Source: Hoeflea_A sp965204935
GTDB lineage: Bacteria > Pseudomonadota > Alphaproteobacteria > Rhizobiales > Rhizobiaceae
Length of the DNA stretch: 64,000 nt
Direction: 5' to 3' (one strand)
Assembly (NCBI RefSeq): GCF_965204935.1
Contig: NZ_CBDBFO010000002.1
How positions within the stretch are numbered: the stretch's first letter is position 1; each line of letters starts with the position of its first letter. Positions 19,314-27,682 of the stretch are shown in pieces. The notes under the pieces are model-generated. The model saw only the letters and a list, made by a program, of their open reading frames with translations, had not been told where the DNA came from and ran no database searches. The translations under genes and the position numbers were made by a program.

Positions 19314-20624
19314 CTATTCGTAACGCAGCGCATCGACCGGATCGAGCCGGGAAGCGCGCCACGCCGGAAACAGCGTCGCCAGGAACGAAAGTCCGATTGC
19401 CATCAGCAGGACCGAGATGGTTTCACCGGCATTCATGTCGGCCGGCAGCTGGCTGAGAAAGTAAAGCTCGGGATCGAAAAGGGTCGTCCCGGAAAGCCAG
19501 GAGAAGAACTGCCGAATCGATTCGATATTCCAGCACACAATGACGCCGAGCAGGAATCCGGCCAGTGTTCCGGTGACACCGATCGCCGCTCCCGTCATGA
19601 AGAAGATCCGCAGCACCGCGCCGGAAGTCGCGCCCATGGTTCGCAGGATCGCAATGTCATGCCCCTTGTCTTTCACCAGCATGATCAGGCCCGAGATGAT
19701 ATTGAGTGCCGCAACGAGGACGATCAGCGTCAGGATCATGAACATGACATTGCGCTCGACCTCGAGCGCGGAGAAGAACGTCCTGTTCTGCTGGCGCCAG
19801 TCGGAGATATAGACCTGCTGGCCAGCCGCCGCCTCAAGCTGGGGCCGCACCGCGTCCACCATGTCGGGGTCGTCGATAAAGAGCTCGATCGACTGGACGA
19901 GGCCGTCCGAATTGAAGTAGAGCTGCGCCTCCTCAAGCGGCATGAAGACCATGGAGGCATCATACTCCGACATGCCGATCTCGAAGATGCCGGAAACCGG
20001 GTAGGACTTGATCCGCGGCGTCACGCCAAGCGGTGTCACGTCGCCTTCCGGCGAGATCAGCTTGATCGTATCGCCGACACCGAGACCCAGATGCGAGGCA
20101 AGCCGCGAGCCGACCAGCAGCCCCTCGCCCGACGCAAAGCCGACAAGATCACCGCTGAGGATGTTGTCGGCGACACCACCAAGGCTCGTCAGGTCCTCGG
20201 CGCGAATACCGCGCACCAGCGCACCGGTGCCGACATCTCTGTAGCCCGATACGAGGGCCTGTCCGTCGATCTTCGGGATCGCGGCCTGCACGCCCGGCAC
20301 GCCGGCGAACCGGCCGGCTAACGCATCATAGTCATCGAACGGTTCGTCAATGGGCTGAACCATGATGTGACCGTTGACACCAAGGATGCGGTCGATCAGT
20401 TCTCCGCGAAATCCGTTCATCACGGCCATGACGATGATCAGCGTGGCGACACCAAGCATGATTCCGACAAAGGAGAAGCCGGCAATGACGGAGATAAATG
20501 CCTCCTTGCGCCGGGAGCGAAGATAGCGCCAGGCAATCATGCGCTCATAGGCGCAGAACGCTCCGGCAAACGGTCCACCGCCCGGTTTCGAAGTCCCTGT
20601 CGCCTGCGCGATGTCGCCGCTCAT
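19314..20624 (-). CDS. lolC: Lipoprotein-releasing ABC transporter permease LolC/E
   Basis: 436-residue permease of the LolC/LolE family: one N-terminal membrane helix (about 35-58), a large periplasmic domain, and three C-terminal helices. A single permease gene is present, as is usual in alphaproteobacteria, where it likely acts as a homodimer (LolF-like). ATG 20624 is preferred over GTG 20630 because AGGGA lies six bases upstream of the ATG. It is 9 bases after proS. Confidence 0.93.
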   Translation of the reverse strand: MSGDIAQATGTSKPGGGPFAGAFCAYERMIAWRYLRSRRKEAFISVIAGFSFVGIMLGVATLIIVMAVMNGFRGELIDRILGVNGHIMVQPIDEPFDDYDALAGRFAGVPGVQAAIPKIDGQALVSGYRDVGTGALVRGIRAEDLTSLGGVADNILSGDLVGFASGEGLLVGSRLASHLGLGVGDTIKLISPEGDVTPLGVTPRIKSYPVSGIFEIGMSEYDASMVFMPLEEAQLYFNSDGLVQSIELFIDDPDMVDAVRPQLEAAAGQQVYISDWRQQNRTFFSALEVERNVMFMILTLIVLVAALNIISGLIMLVKDKGHDIAILRTMGATSGAVLRIFFMTGAAIGVTGTLAGFLLGVIVCWNIESIRQFFSWLSGTTLFDPELYFLSQLPADMNAGETISVLLMAIGLSFLATLFPAWRASRLDPVDALRYE

Positions 20625-20633
20625 CGCCACTCC

Positions 20634-21968
20634 CTAAGTTTCCGAAACCAGTCGGTTGACGGCGGCCTCGAGCGTCACGTTCTGCCGGGCACCGGTCTTC
20701 CGGTCCTTGATTTCGACCTCACCGCCTGCAATCGATCGCGGTCCGACAACAATCTGTTGCGGCACTCCGATCAGGTCAGCCGTCGCAAACTTGGCGCCCG
20801 CCCGTTCGTCCCTGTCATCATACAGGATGTCGAGACCAGCGGCGCCGAGTTCGGCGTAAAGCTTTTCACAGGCGTCGTCGCAGGCCGCGTCGCCGACCTT
20901 CATGTTGATGACGCAGACATCAAACGGCGCAACGCTCTTTGGCCAGATGATACCATTTTCATCATGGGAAGCCTCGATAATGGCCGGGACGAGGCGTGTC
21001 GGCCCGATCCCGTATGATCCCATATGCACCACATGTTCCTTTCCGTCGGGCCCCATCACCTTGGCGCCCATGGGTTCCGAATATTTGGTGCCGAAGTAGA
21101 AGATGTGCCCGACTTCGATTCCCCGCGCCGACAGTTTGACATCATCCGCAACCGCTGCAAACGCTTCCGGATCATGCATTTCTGACGTCGCCGCATAGAG
21201 CGATGTCCACTTGTCGACAATCGCCTGCAAGGCGCCGACATCTTCAAAATCCGTTGTCTCGTCAGGAATGTCGAAGCCGAGGTAATCGCGATGGCAAAAA
21301 ACCTCGGACTCGCCGGTATCCGCCAGGATGATGAACTCGTGACTGAGATCGCCGCCGATCGGACCGGTGTCGGCGCGCATCGGGACAGCCGACAGGCCCA
21401 TGCGCGAAAATGTGCGCAGATAGGCCACGAACATCTTGTTATAGGCGTGACGCGCGGCGTCCTGATCGATGTCGAAGGAATAGGCATCCTTCATGAGGAA
21501 CTCGCGCGAACGCATCGTGCCGAAACGCGGCCTGATCTCGTCGCGAAACTTCAGCTGGATGTGGTAGAGGTTGAGCGGAAGATCCTTGTACGAACGCACA
21601 TAGCTGCGGAAGATGTCCGTGACCATCTCTTCATTGGTCGGGCCGTAGAGCATGGGCCGGTCCTGTCGGTCGGTGATGCGCAGCATCTCACGCCCGTAAT
21701 CATCGTAGCGCCCGCTTTCCTGCCAGAGCTCCGCCGATTGTATGGTCGGCATGAGGATTTCAATGGCACCGGTCCGGTCCTGCTCTTCCCGGATGATCGT
21801 ATTGACCTTCTCCAGCACCCTTTTTCCGAGCGGCAGCCACGAGTAAATTCCGGCCGCTTGCTGGCGGATCATGCCGGCACGCAGCATCAGCCGGTGCGAG
21901 ACAATCTCGGCCTCTTTGGGATTTTCTTTCAGAATGGGAAGGAAATAGCGGGAAAGGCGCATCTTCAT
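20634..21968 (-). CDS. proS: Prolyl-tRNA synthetase (short, editing-domain-less type)
   Basis: 444-residue class II synthetase. Motif 2/3 regions and the TNEEM segment are present, but the large insertion (editing) domain of the 570-residue bacterial enzyme is absent. This short form is typical of alphaproteobacteria; editing of misacylated Ala-tRNA(Pro) would need a stand-alone protein such as ProXp/YbaK elsewhere. ATG codons at 21968 and 21962 are both possible starts. It leads the proS-lolC-lolD operon. Confidence 0.95.
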   Translation of the reverse strand: MKMRLSRYFLPILKENPKEAEIVSHRLMLRAGMIRQQAAGIYSWLPLGKRVLEKVNTIIREEQDRTGAIEILMPTIQSAELWQESGRYDDYGREMLRITDRQDRPMLYGPTNEEMVTDIFRSYVRSYKDLPLNLYHIQLKFRDEIRPRFGTMRSREFLMKDAYSFDIDQDAARHAYNKMFVAYLRTFSRMGLSAVPMRADTGPIGGDLSHEFIILADTGESEVFCHRDYLGFDIPDETTDFEDVGALQAIVDKWTSLYAATSEMHDPEAFAAVADDVKLSARGIEVGHIFYFGTKYSEPMGAKVMGPDGKEHVVHMGSYGIGPTRLVPAIIEASHDENGIIWPKSVAPFDVCVINMKVGDAACDDACEKLYAELGAAGLDILYDDRDERAGAKFATADLIGVPQQIVVGPRSIAGGEVEIKDRKTGARQNVTLEAAVNRLVSET

Positions 21969-22146
21969 GTCCGGTCGGGATTCATCGCCGGATTCAGGAA
22001 TCAGGCGAACAGCAATAAAACGACAGTTGTATTAGCGGCTTGGCGGTCGGAAGGGAACCCGAAGCCCCCTTGAGCCTGTCCGCTTATTGCAACGGTGTAT
22101 GTTCAGATTGCGCTTGCAGCAAAAAAATTTCTCGACAGCGATAAAA

Positions 22147-22189
22147 ATGTCACTTTTTCGGGTGACATCGCGCAAACAATGGGCTAGTT
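22147..22189 (+). promoter_or_regulatory. Candidate sRNA promoter overlapped by inverted repeat
   Basis: GTGACA (22162-22167) and CTAGTT (22184-22189) with a 16-base spacer resemble a rhizobial housekeeping promoter. A perfect 7-bp inverted repeat, ATGTCAC at 22147-22153 and GTGACAT at 22162-22168, overlaps the -35 element. It could be an operator for a dimeric regulator. Both readings are pattern-based. Confidence 0.45.
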
Positions 22190-22195
22190 TCCACC

Positions 22196-22352
22196 ACCAA
22201 TGAGGCAGAGGCAATCGATCTCTGTCCGTTTCGCGGTCAAAGTCTTGGGAGGATGGATCTAAGGCGCGGGTTGACCTGCAGCCGCCGAGTAAAATCGGTT
22301 AAACGATCAACGCGATACTTATAATACAAGGCTCTATGCCTTGTTTTTTTTT
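22196..22352 (+). ncRNA. Candidate small RNA, about 150 nt
   Basis: A promoter-like pair ends 7 bases upstream and a strong Rho-independent terminator closes the unit, with no gene-length open frame between. The transcript would carry an exposed-looking CTTGGGAGGA stretch near 22243-22252, which could be a ribosome-binding-site mimic or the start of a very short peptide. A 20-codon frame from ATG 22200 and a 23-codon frame from ATG 22253 exist but lack proper ribosome binding sites. I cannot assign it to a named sRNA family. Confidence 0.5.
22326..22352 (+). terminator. Intrinsic terminator of the candidate sRNA
   Basis: Perfect 7-bp stem ACAAGGC/GCCTTGT with a 5-base loop, followed by nine T residues (22344-22352). 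It lies over 200 bases upstream of the next plus-strand gene and over 350 bases from any plus-strand gene upstream, so it must end a separate short transcript. Confidence 0.8.
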
Positions 22353-22565
22353 GCCCTTTCAAAAAATGGAACTGGACGGCGGCGACGGACCGGCGCGCGG
22401 TGATCCGTGATCGGTCGAATTGCAGGGGCGTCAGCCTTGTGTCGTGTGGCCAAAATTGAGACCGATTTTTGACGTCACGCACAAAGCCATTGAGTGTCTG
22501 TGCCGCCGCGAAAATGCGGCTAGGTTTCGGGCAGAAATCACACGAGCGAATGGGCAGGCGCTGAC

Positions 22566-23018
22566 ATGACCACACTCAGGCGTGCAGACAGCAAAGACGA
22601 AATAGCCATCGCTGCCTGCGCGCGAAAGGCTTATCAGAAGTTTGTCGAACGCATCGGACGTGAACCAGCGCCGATGACGGCGGATTTTGCGTCACAGATT
22701 GCCGACGGCATGATCTTTGTTCTGGCAGATGATGACGACCTGCTCGGATTTGTTGCCTTCTATGATGCTCAGGACTGCGTTTTCCTTGAGAACATCGCCG
22801 TTGATCCGGTGCATCACGGGAAGGGATATGGCCGCATGATGATCGACTTTGTCGAGCAGTATGCGCTGAAGAACGAATTCCGCTCAGTCCGTCTCTACAC
22901 CAACATTCACATGACCGAGAATCTCACGATCTACCGGTCACTGGGCTACCGCGAGACGGGCCGAGGCGAACAGGATGGATTTCACAGGGTCTTCTTTGAA
23001 AAGGCGATTGCCGGCTAG
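22566..23018 (+). CDS. GNAT-family N-acetyltransferase
   Basis: 150-residue GNAT protein. The acetyl-CoA motif A is visible as ENIAVDPVHHGKGYGRMM (about 78-96), with motif B around LTIYRSLGY. The substrate is unknown. It stands alone on the plus strand between the sRNA candidate and the convergent DUF1467 gene (11-base gap). Confidence 0.85.
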   Translation: MTTLRRADSKDEIAIAACARKAYQKFVERIGREPAPMTADFASQIADGMIFVLADDDDLLGFVAFYDAQDCVFLENIAVDPVHHGKGYGRMMIDFVEQYALKNEFRSVRLYTNIHMTENLTIYRSLGYRETGRGEQDGFHRVFFEKAIAG

Positions 23019-23029
23019 CCGCCGATCCA

Positions 23030-23305
23030 TCAATCGGCCGAAAAATCCGGGACAATGCGCGGGATTGAATCGACGGAGAGGCCGAACATCACGGTCATCA
23101 GAAAATAGACCGCAAAGATCACCGCCGATACCACGCTGGTCTGGATGATCTTCCTGCGCATCTGGAATTTCAAAGGCGCGCTCTCAGTGGTGCCGAGCGT
23201 AACGTCGCGCTCTTCGGCCTGCGTGCGAACACCGATGGGCAGGATCGCGAACAGCGTGACCCACCAGATGATGAAATAGACGGCAAGACCCGTAAGAAGA
23301 CTCAT
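23030..23305 (-). CDS. DUF1467 family membrane protein
   Basis: 91-residue protein with two hydrophobic helices (about 5-25 and 55-77) and the family pattern IIWWVTLFAILPIGVRTQ. The role of DUF1467 is unknown. It starts 16 bases after mce and closes the long nuo-birA-rnj-mce unit, an arrangement common in rhizobia. Confidence 0.85.
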   Translation of the reverse strand: MSLLTGLAVYFIIWWVTLFAILPIGVRTQAEERDVTLGTTESAPLKFQMRRKIIQTSVVSAVIFAVYFLMTVMFGLSVDSIPRIVPDFSAD

Positions 23306-23321
23306 GGCGCTCGTTTATCCG

Positions 23322-23726
23322 TTAGACCTGTTCCAGTTCCACAAGGGTCCCGCAGAAGTCCTTCGGGTGCAGAAACAGCACCGGTTTGCCATGCGCACCT
23401 GTCTTGGGCTCGCCATCGCCGAGGACGCGAGCACCACCCTGCTTCAGCCGTTCCCGCGCCGAAACGATATCCCCGACTTCGTAGCAGACATGGTGCATGC
23501 CGCCCGCCGGGTTCTTTTCCAGGAAAGACGCGATCGGTGAGCCTTCTCCCAGCGGCTCAAGAAGCTCGACTTTGGTATTGCCCAATTCGACGAAGACAAC
23601 GGTCACGCCATGTTCGGGAAGTGCCTGTGGCTGCGAGACCGAAGCACCCAGGACATCGCGGTACTGCGCCGTTGCAGCTTCAAGATCGGGCACTGCGATA
23701 GCTACGTGATTCAACCTGCCAATCAT
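23322..23726 (-). CDS. mce: Methylmalonyl-CoA epimerase
   Basis: 134-residue vicinal-oxygen-chelate protein. Metal-ligand positions are visible as LNHVAIAV near the start, MHHVCYEV mid-protein, and the Glu near the end (CGTLVELE). It interconverts the D- and L- forms of methylmalonyl-CoA in propionate and branched-chain catabolism. It lies 26 bases after rnj. The mutase genes are not in the window. Confidence 0.92.
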   Translation of the reverse strand: MIGRLNHVAIAVPDLEAATAQYRDVLGASVSQPQALPEHGVTVVFVELGNTKVELLEPLGEGSPIASFLEKNPAGGMHHVCYEVGDIVSARERLKQGGARVLGDGEPKTGAHGKPVLFLHPKDFCGTLVELEQV

Positions 23727-23752
23727 CGGAACCGGTTCCTTCCAACTCTTTA

Positions 23753-25420
23753 TCAGACGCGCGAGAGGAAGACGGTCATAACCGGCTTCTTACCCCACAC
23801 GTCGCGCGCAGCCGCCCGGACAGCACGCCGCACCGATTCATGCACGACATCAAGGTCCCGGCGCCGCACCCGCGGAATACTCTCCACGGCACTGACCGCG
23901 GCCTCCTCGAGACGGTCCGTCATGCGCTCGCCATTCTCGTCGAATTCCGGCAAGCCATGTGTTCTTACTACCGGATCACGCACCAGATTGTGCTTGCCGT
24001 TGAGCAGCACGTTAACGGCAATGTGGCCGACATAAGAAAGCTTGCGCCGTTCGCCAATTCCCATTTCGTCGAAGTCGCCGATCAGGTCGCCATCCTTGAA
24101 GACCCGGCCATGCGGGGCTTCGTCGATAACCTCGGCCGGCCCTGGAGCAAGGCGCAGCAGGTCTCCATTGCGCACATGCGGCACGGTCTTGATGCCGCAT
24201 TGACGCGCAAACTCGGCGTGGCCGCTGAGATGCGCCGCTTCGCCGTGCACGGGAACAAGGACCTCGGGGCGGATCCACTCATACATGCGCTTGAGTTCAT
24301 TGCGCCTTGGATGGCCCGATACGTGCACCAGCGCTTCATCGTCGGTAATGATGTTGATGCCCTGGTCGATCAGCCCGTTCTTGATATCAAGGATTGCCTT
24401 TTCATTGCCCGGTATGGTGCGCGAGGAAAAGACGACCGTATCGCCGGCATTCAGCATCACGTTCCGCATTTCATCCCGAGCGATCTTGGCCAGCGCGGCG
24501 CGGTTTTCTCCCTGGCTGCCCGTCAGGATGATGACCATCTTGTTCCGGTCGATCGTGTTGAATTCATCCTCGTCGACAAACGGCGGCAGCCCTTCCATGT
24601 AGCCGAGATCCGTCGCAACATCGACGACCCTCTTGATCGAGCTGCCGAGGAGCAGCACCCTCCGGCCGGCATCCCTCGCCGCCTCAGCGACGGACCGAAT
24701 GCGCCCGACATTGGACGAGAAGGTGGTGATCGCCACCCTGCCCTTGGCGGCGCTGATGATATTCTCGAGACTCTCGCTGACTTCTTTTTCGGAGGGCGAA
24801 ACCCCGTCGCGCAGCGCGTTTGTCGAATCGCAGATGAGCCCCAGAACCCCCTCATCGCCGATTTCTCGGAACCGTTTCTCATCGGTAAGCGGACCGAGCG
24901 AGGGCGCCTCGTCGATCTTCCAGTCGCCGGTATGGACGAGACGTCCCGCCGGTGTCGAGATGACCAGCGATACCGGCTCGGGTATGGAATGGTTGACGGG
25001 CACGGCCTCGATCGAGAACGGGCCCGCCTCGAACGTATCGCCAGCCCTGTAGATTGTGAGGGGAACCTCCTGGACATCCCCCTCATAGGCACGTTTGGCC
25101 TCCAGCATGCCGGCGGTGAACGGCGTCACATAGACCGGCGCCCCAAGATAGGGCCACAGCTCGGCGACCGCGCCATAGTGATCTTCATGCGCATGCGTGA
25201 TGATGATGGCCCGGAGGTTGAGTTTTTCATCCTCGATGTAGCGGATATCGGGCAGGATGAGATCCACGCCCGGCAGCTCCGGACCGGCGAATGTCACACC
25301 GCAGTCAACCATGATCCACTCACGGTGGCCTTCAGGACCATAGCCGTAGAGCGCGAGGTTCATGCCGATCTCGCCAACGCCGCCGAGCGGCAGGAATACT
25401 AGTTCGTCTTTAGAAGCCAT
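23753..25420 (-). CDS. rnj: Ribonuclease J
   Basis: 555-residue metallo-beta-lactamase/beta-CASP nuclease with the zinc motif HAHEDH (H76, H78, D80, H81). Further motifs are present (VNHSIPEP, HTGDWKID, SGHPRRNEL) and a C-terminal domain follows. It processes rRNA and mRNA with endo- and 5'-3' exonuclease activity; alphaproteobacteria carry it alongside RNase E. It begins 36 bases after birA. Confidence 0.94.
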   Translation of the reverse strand: MASKDELVFLPLGGVGEIGMNLALYGYGPEGHREWIMVDCGVTFAGPELPGVDLILPDIRYIEDEKLNLRAIIITHAHEDHYGAVAELWPYLGAPVYVTPFTAGMLEAKRAYEGDVQEVPLTIYRAGDTFEAGPFSIEAVPVNHSIPEPVSLVISTPAGRLVHTGDWKIDEAPSLGPLTDEKRFREIGDEGVLGLICDSTNALRDGVSPSEKEVSESLENIISAAKGRVAITTFSSNVGRIRSVAEAARDAGRRVLLLGSSIKRVVDVATDLGYMEGLPPFVDEDEFNTIDRNKMVIILTGSQGENRAALAKIARDEMRNVMLNAGDTVVFSSRTIPGNEKAILDIKNGLIDQGINIITDDEALVHVSGHPRRNELKRMYEWIRPEVLVPVHGEAAHLSGHAEFARQCGIKTVPHVRNGDLLRLAPGPAEVIDEAPHGRVFKDGDLIGDFDEMGIGERRKLSYVGHIAVNVLLNGKHNLVRDPVVRTHGLPEFDENGERMTDRLEEAAVSAVESIPRVRRRDLDVVHESVRRAVRAAARDVWGKKPVMTVFLSRV

Positions 25421-25456
25421 TACGCTAGTGCCGATTGTCGGAGGATCGCGCCCGCA

Positions 25457-26209
25457 TCAGGGCCGACCGAAGAAGACATCGCCCGCGGCGATGGTTTGGG
25501 TCTTGTTGTCGTTGTCAACAAGAACGAGGCAGCCGGATGCGTCAATTTCCTTGAACGTGCCGGAGAGAGTTGTGTCCGGCAAATTGACCTTGATGGGTTT
25601 GCCGATCCCCTGTGCCGCGCTGAGCCAGGCCTGCCGCACTGCGGCAATGCCCCGCCCCTGGTCCCAACGGTTCAATTCCTCTTCCATGGCCTGAAAAAGC
25701 CGCGCGAAGAGCTCGTCGGGCGAAACTGTCGCGCCCGCGGCACGCAGTGTCGTGGCCGGATACATGACATGGTCCGGCGCGGTGGCGACATCAACTCCGC
25801 AACCAACGACGACAGCCTGTCTTCCGTCCGGCAGGGTTTCCCCCTCGAGCAGGATGCCGGCGACCTTGCTACCGTTGATGAGAATGTCATTGGGCCATTT
25901 GATCGCCGCCTTGCTCCCGTCCTGCGGCAGCGTTTGCAAGATTGCCCTGTAAACGGCAACACCCACCGCCAGCGGCAGGCTTGCCAGCGCCGCCTGCGGC
26001 GCAGGGTCCACCAGGAGCAGTGAAGCGTAGAGATTGCCGGGTTCGGATACCCAATCGCGGCCGCGCCGGCCGCGGCCCTTCAGTTGCCTGTTGGCGGTGA
26101 TCCAGAGTTTTCCCTTGTCGCCCTGCCGCGCGCGCTCGAGGCATTCAAGATTGGTCGAATCCACGTCGCCGAGGGCAATATGCCTGAATTCTCCGCCGTC
26201 GCTGTTCAT
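25457..26209 (-). CDS. birA: Biotin-[acetyl-CoA-carboxylase] ligase (no DNA-binding domain)
   Basis: 250-residue ligase that attaches biotin to carboxyl-carrier proteins. The ATP/biotin loop is GRGRRGR at about 45-51, followed by KWPNDI and a small C-terminal SH3-like domain. The N-terminal helix-turn-helix of E. coli BirA is missing, so it should not repress biotin genes. The start at 26209 lies 4 bases after the nuoN stop; the open frame upstream is antisense-like and lies inside nuoN. Linkage to nuo is typical of rhizobia. Confidence 0.92.
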   Translation of the reverse strand: MNSDGGEFRHIALGDVDSTNLECLERARQGDKGKLWITANRQLKGRGRRGRDWVSEPGNLYASLLLVDPAPQAALASLPLAVGVAVYRAILQTLPQDGSKAAIKWPNDILINGSKVAGILLEGETLPDGRQAVVVGCGVDVATAPDHVMYPATTLRAAGATVSPDELFARLFQAMEEELNRWDQGRGIAAVRQAWLSAAQGIGKPIKVNLPDTTLSGTFKEIDASGCLVLVDNDNKTQTIAAGDVFFGRP

Positions 26210-26213
26210 CCAG

Positions 26214-27665
26214 TCATCCTGCCACGAACAGGGTTTGCGCCGCAACGCCGGCTGCGCGTCCGACCGGGCCGCCGACCAGCACATAGCCAAGGACGAAGAG
26301 GCCTGAAACCCCCATGACGACCCGCAGTTCCCCCGCGACCGGCACAAAGCCCGCGCTTGCTTCATCGAACCACATGATCTTGACGATGCGCAGATAGTAA
26401 TAGGCCCCGACCACCGAGGCGAGCACCCCGATGACCGCCATCGCGTAGAGCCCGGACTCGATCGCCGCCAGGAAAACGAAATATTTCGCAAAGAACCCCG
26501 CCAGTGGCGGAATGCCGGCGAGCGAAAACATGAAGATCGTAAGGATGGTCGCCATCAGCGGATTGCTCGAGGCAAGGCCGGAAAGATCGTCGATCTGCTC
26601 GACATTGCCTTCTTCCTTCCGCCGCATGGCGAGGATACAGGCGAACGTGCCGAGCGTGGTGATCATGTAGATCAGCATGTAAATGACAACCCCGCGCACG
26701 CCGACCTGCGAGCCGGCGGCAAGCCCGACCAGCGCATATCCCATGTGTCCGATCGACGAATAGGCCATCAGCCGTTTGATGTTGCGCTGCCCGATTGCCG
26801 CGAACGCGCCGAGAACCATCGACGCGATGGAAATGAAAACGATGATCTGCTGCCAGTCCAGCGCGACCGGCTCGAACGCACCGATCACGACGCGCACGAG
26901 CATCGCCATGGCTGCGATCTTCGGCGCGGCCGCAAAGAAGGCCGTCACGGGCGTCGGCGCGCCCTCATAGACGTCCGGGGTCCACATATGGAACGGAACG
27001 GCGGAGATCTTGAAGGCGATTCCGGCCAGCAGGAAAACCAGCCCGAAAACAACACCGAGGGAACGTTCGCCATCGGCCACGGCGGCGGCAATCTCCGGAA
27101 ACCCGATCTGGCCGGTAAAGCCGTAGATCAGGGACGCGCCGTAAAGCAGCATTCCCGAGGACAATGCGCCAAGGACAAAATATTTCAGACCGGCTTCGGT
27201 CGATCGGGCGCTGTCTCGGTTGATCGCGGCAACGACATAAAGCGCCAGCGACTGAAGTTCGATGCCGAGATAAAGCGCGATGAGATCGTTGGCCGAGATC
27301 ATCATCATCATGCCGAGCGTTGCCAGCACGATGAGAACCGGAAACTCGAAACGGTCTATCTGCTCTTCCTGGGCGTGGCCGACGGCCATAGCCAGCGCGG
27401 TGATCGAGCCGATCAGTGTCAGCACTTTCATGAAACGGGCGAAGGGATCCTGGAGGAACGAGCCGCCGTATCCGACGCCCAGGTCGGAGACAAGGACCAT
27501 CCAGACACCGGCGGCGATCAGCAGCGCGACCGCAAGACCCGTAACTAGGTTCGAGGACTGCTTGCCGGAGAACACGCCGACCATCAAAAGCACCATCGAC
27601 CCGACGGCCAGTATGAGCTCCGGTGTTGAAAGCTGGAGGCTCGCTACGAGGGTTTCAGCTGTCAT
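26214..27665 (-). CDS. nuoN: NADH-quinone oxidoreductase subunit N
   Basis: 483-residue antiporter-like membrane subunit of complex I with about 14 transmembrane helices and the conserved lysines of the proton channel (for example in FKISAVPFHMWTPDVYEGAP). It is the last nuo gene, 17 bases after nuoM and 4 bases before birA. Confidence 0.95.
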   Translation of the reverse strand: MTAETLVASLQLSTPELILAVGSMVLLMVGVFSGKQSSNLVTGLAVALLIAAGVWMVLVSDLGVGYGGSFLQDPFARFMKVLTLIGSITALAMAVGHAQEEQIDRFEFPVLIVLATLGMMMMISANDLIALYLGIELQSLALYVVAAINRDSARSTEAGLKYFVLGALSSGMLLYGASLIYGFTGQIGFPEIAAAVADGERSLGVVFGLVFLLAGIAFKISAVPFHMWTPDVYEGAPTPVTAFFAAAPKIAAMAMLVRVVIGAFEPVALDWQQIIVFISIASMVLGAFAAIGQRNIKRLMAYSSIGHMGYALVGLAAGSQVGVRGVVIYMLIYMITTLGTFACILAMRRKEEGNVEQIDDLSGLASSNPLMATILTIFMFSLAGIPPLAGFFAKYFVFLAAIESGLYAMAVIGVLASVVGAYYYLRIVKIMWFDEASAGFVPVAGELRVVMGVSGLFVLGYVLVGGPVGRAAGVAAQTLFVAG

Positions 27666-27682
27666 TTCGCCAGTGTCCTTCG

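Larger units (their letters stand above)
21969..22565. other. Intergenic region holding a candidate sRNA
   Basis: 597 bases between the divergent proS (-) and GNAT (+) genes. The central part has an inverted repeat, a promoter and a terminator on the plus strand (listed separately). The left part (21969-22140) should hold the proS promoter; I cannot pick it out. The right part (22353-22565) should hold the GNAT promoter; TTGACG near 22467 is a possible -35 element without a clear -10. Confidence 0.5.

Noticed and set aside
26210..26491. N-terminal extension of birA into nuoN
   Set aside because: The extra 94 residues are the wrong frame of nuoN and do not resemble any ligase. The start at 26209 follows the nuoN stop by 4 bases and gives a normal monofunctional ligase.
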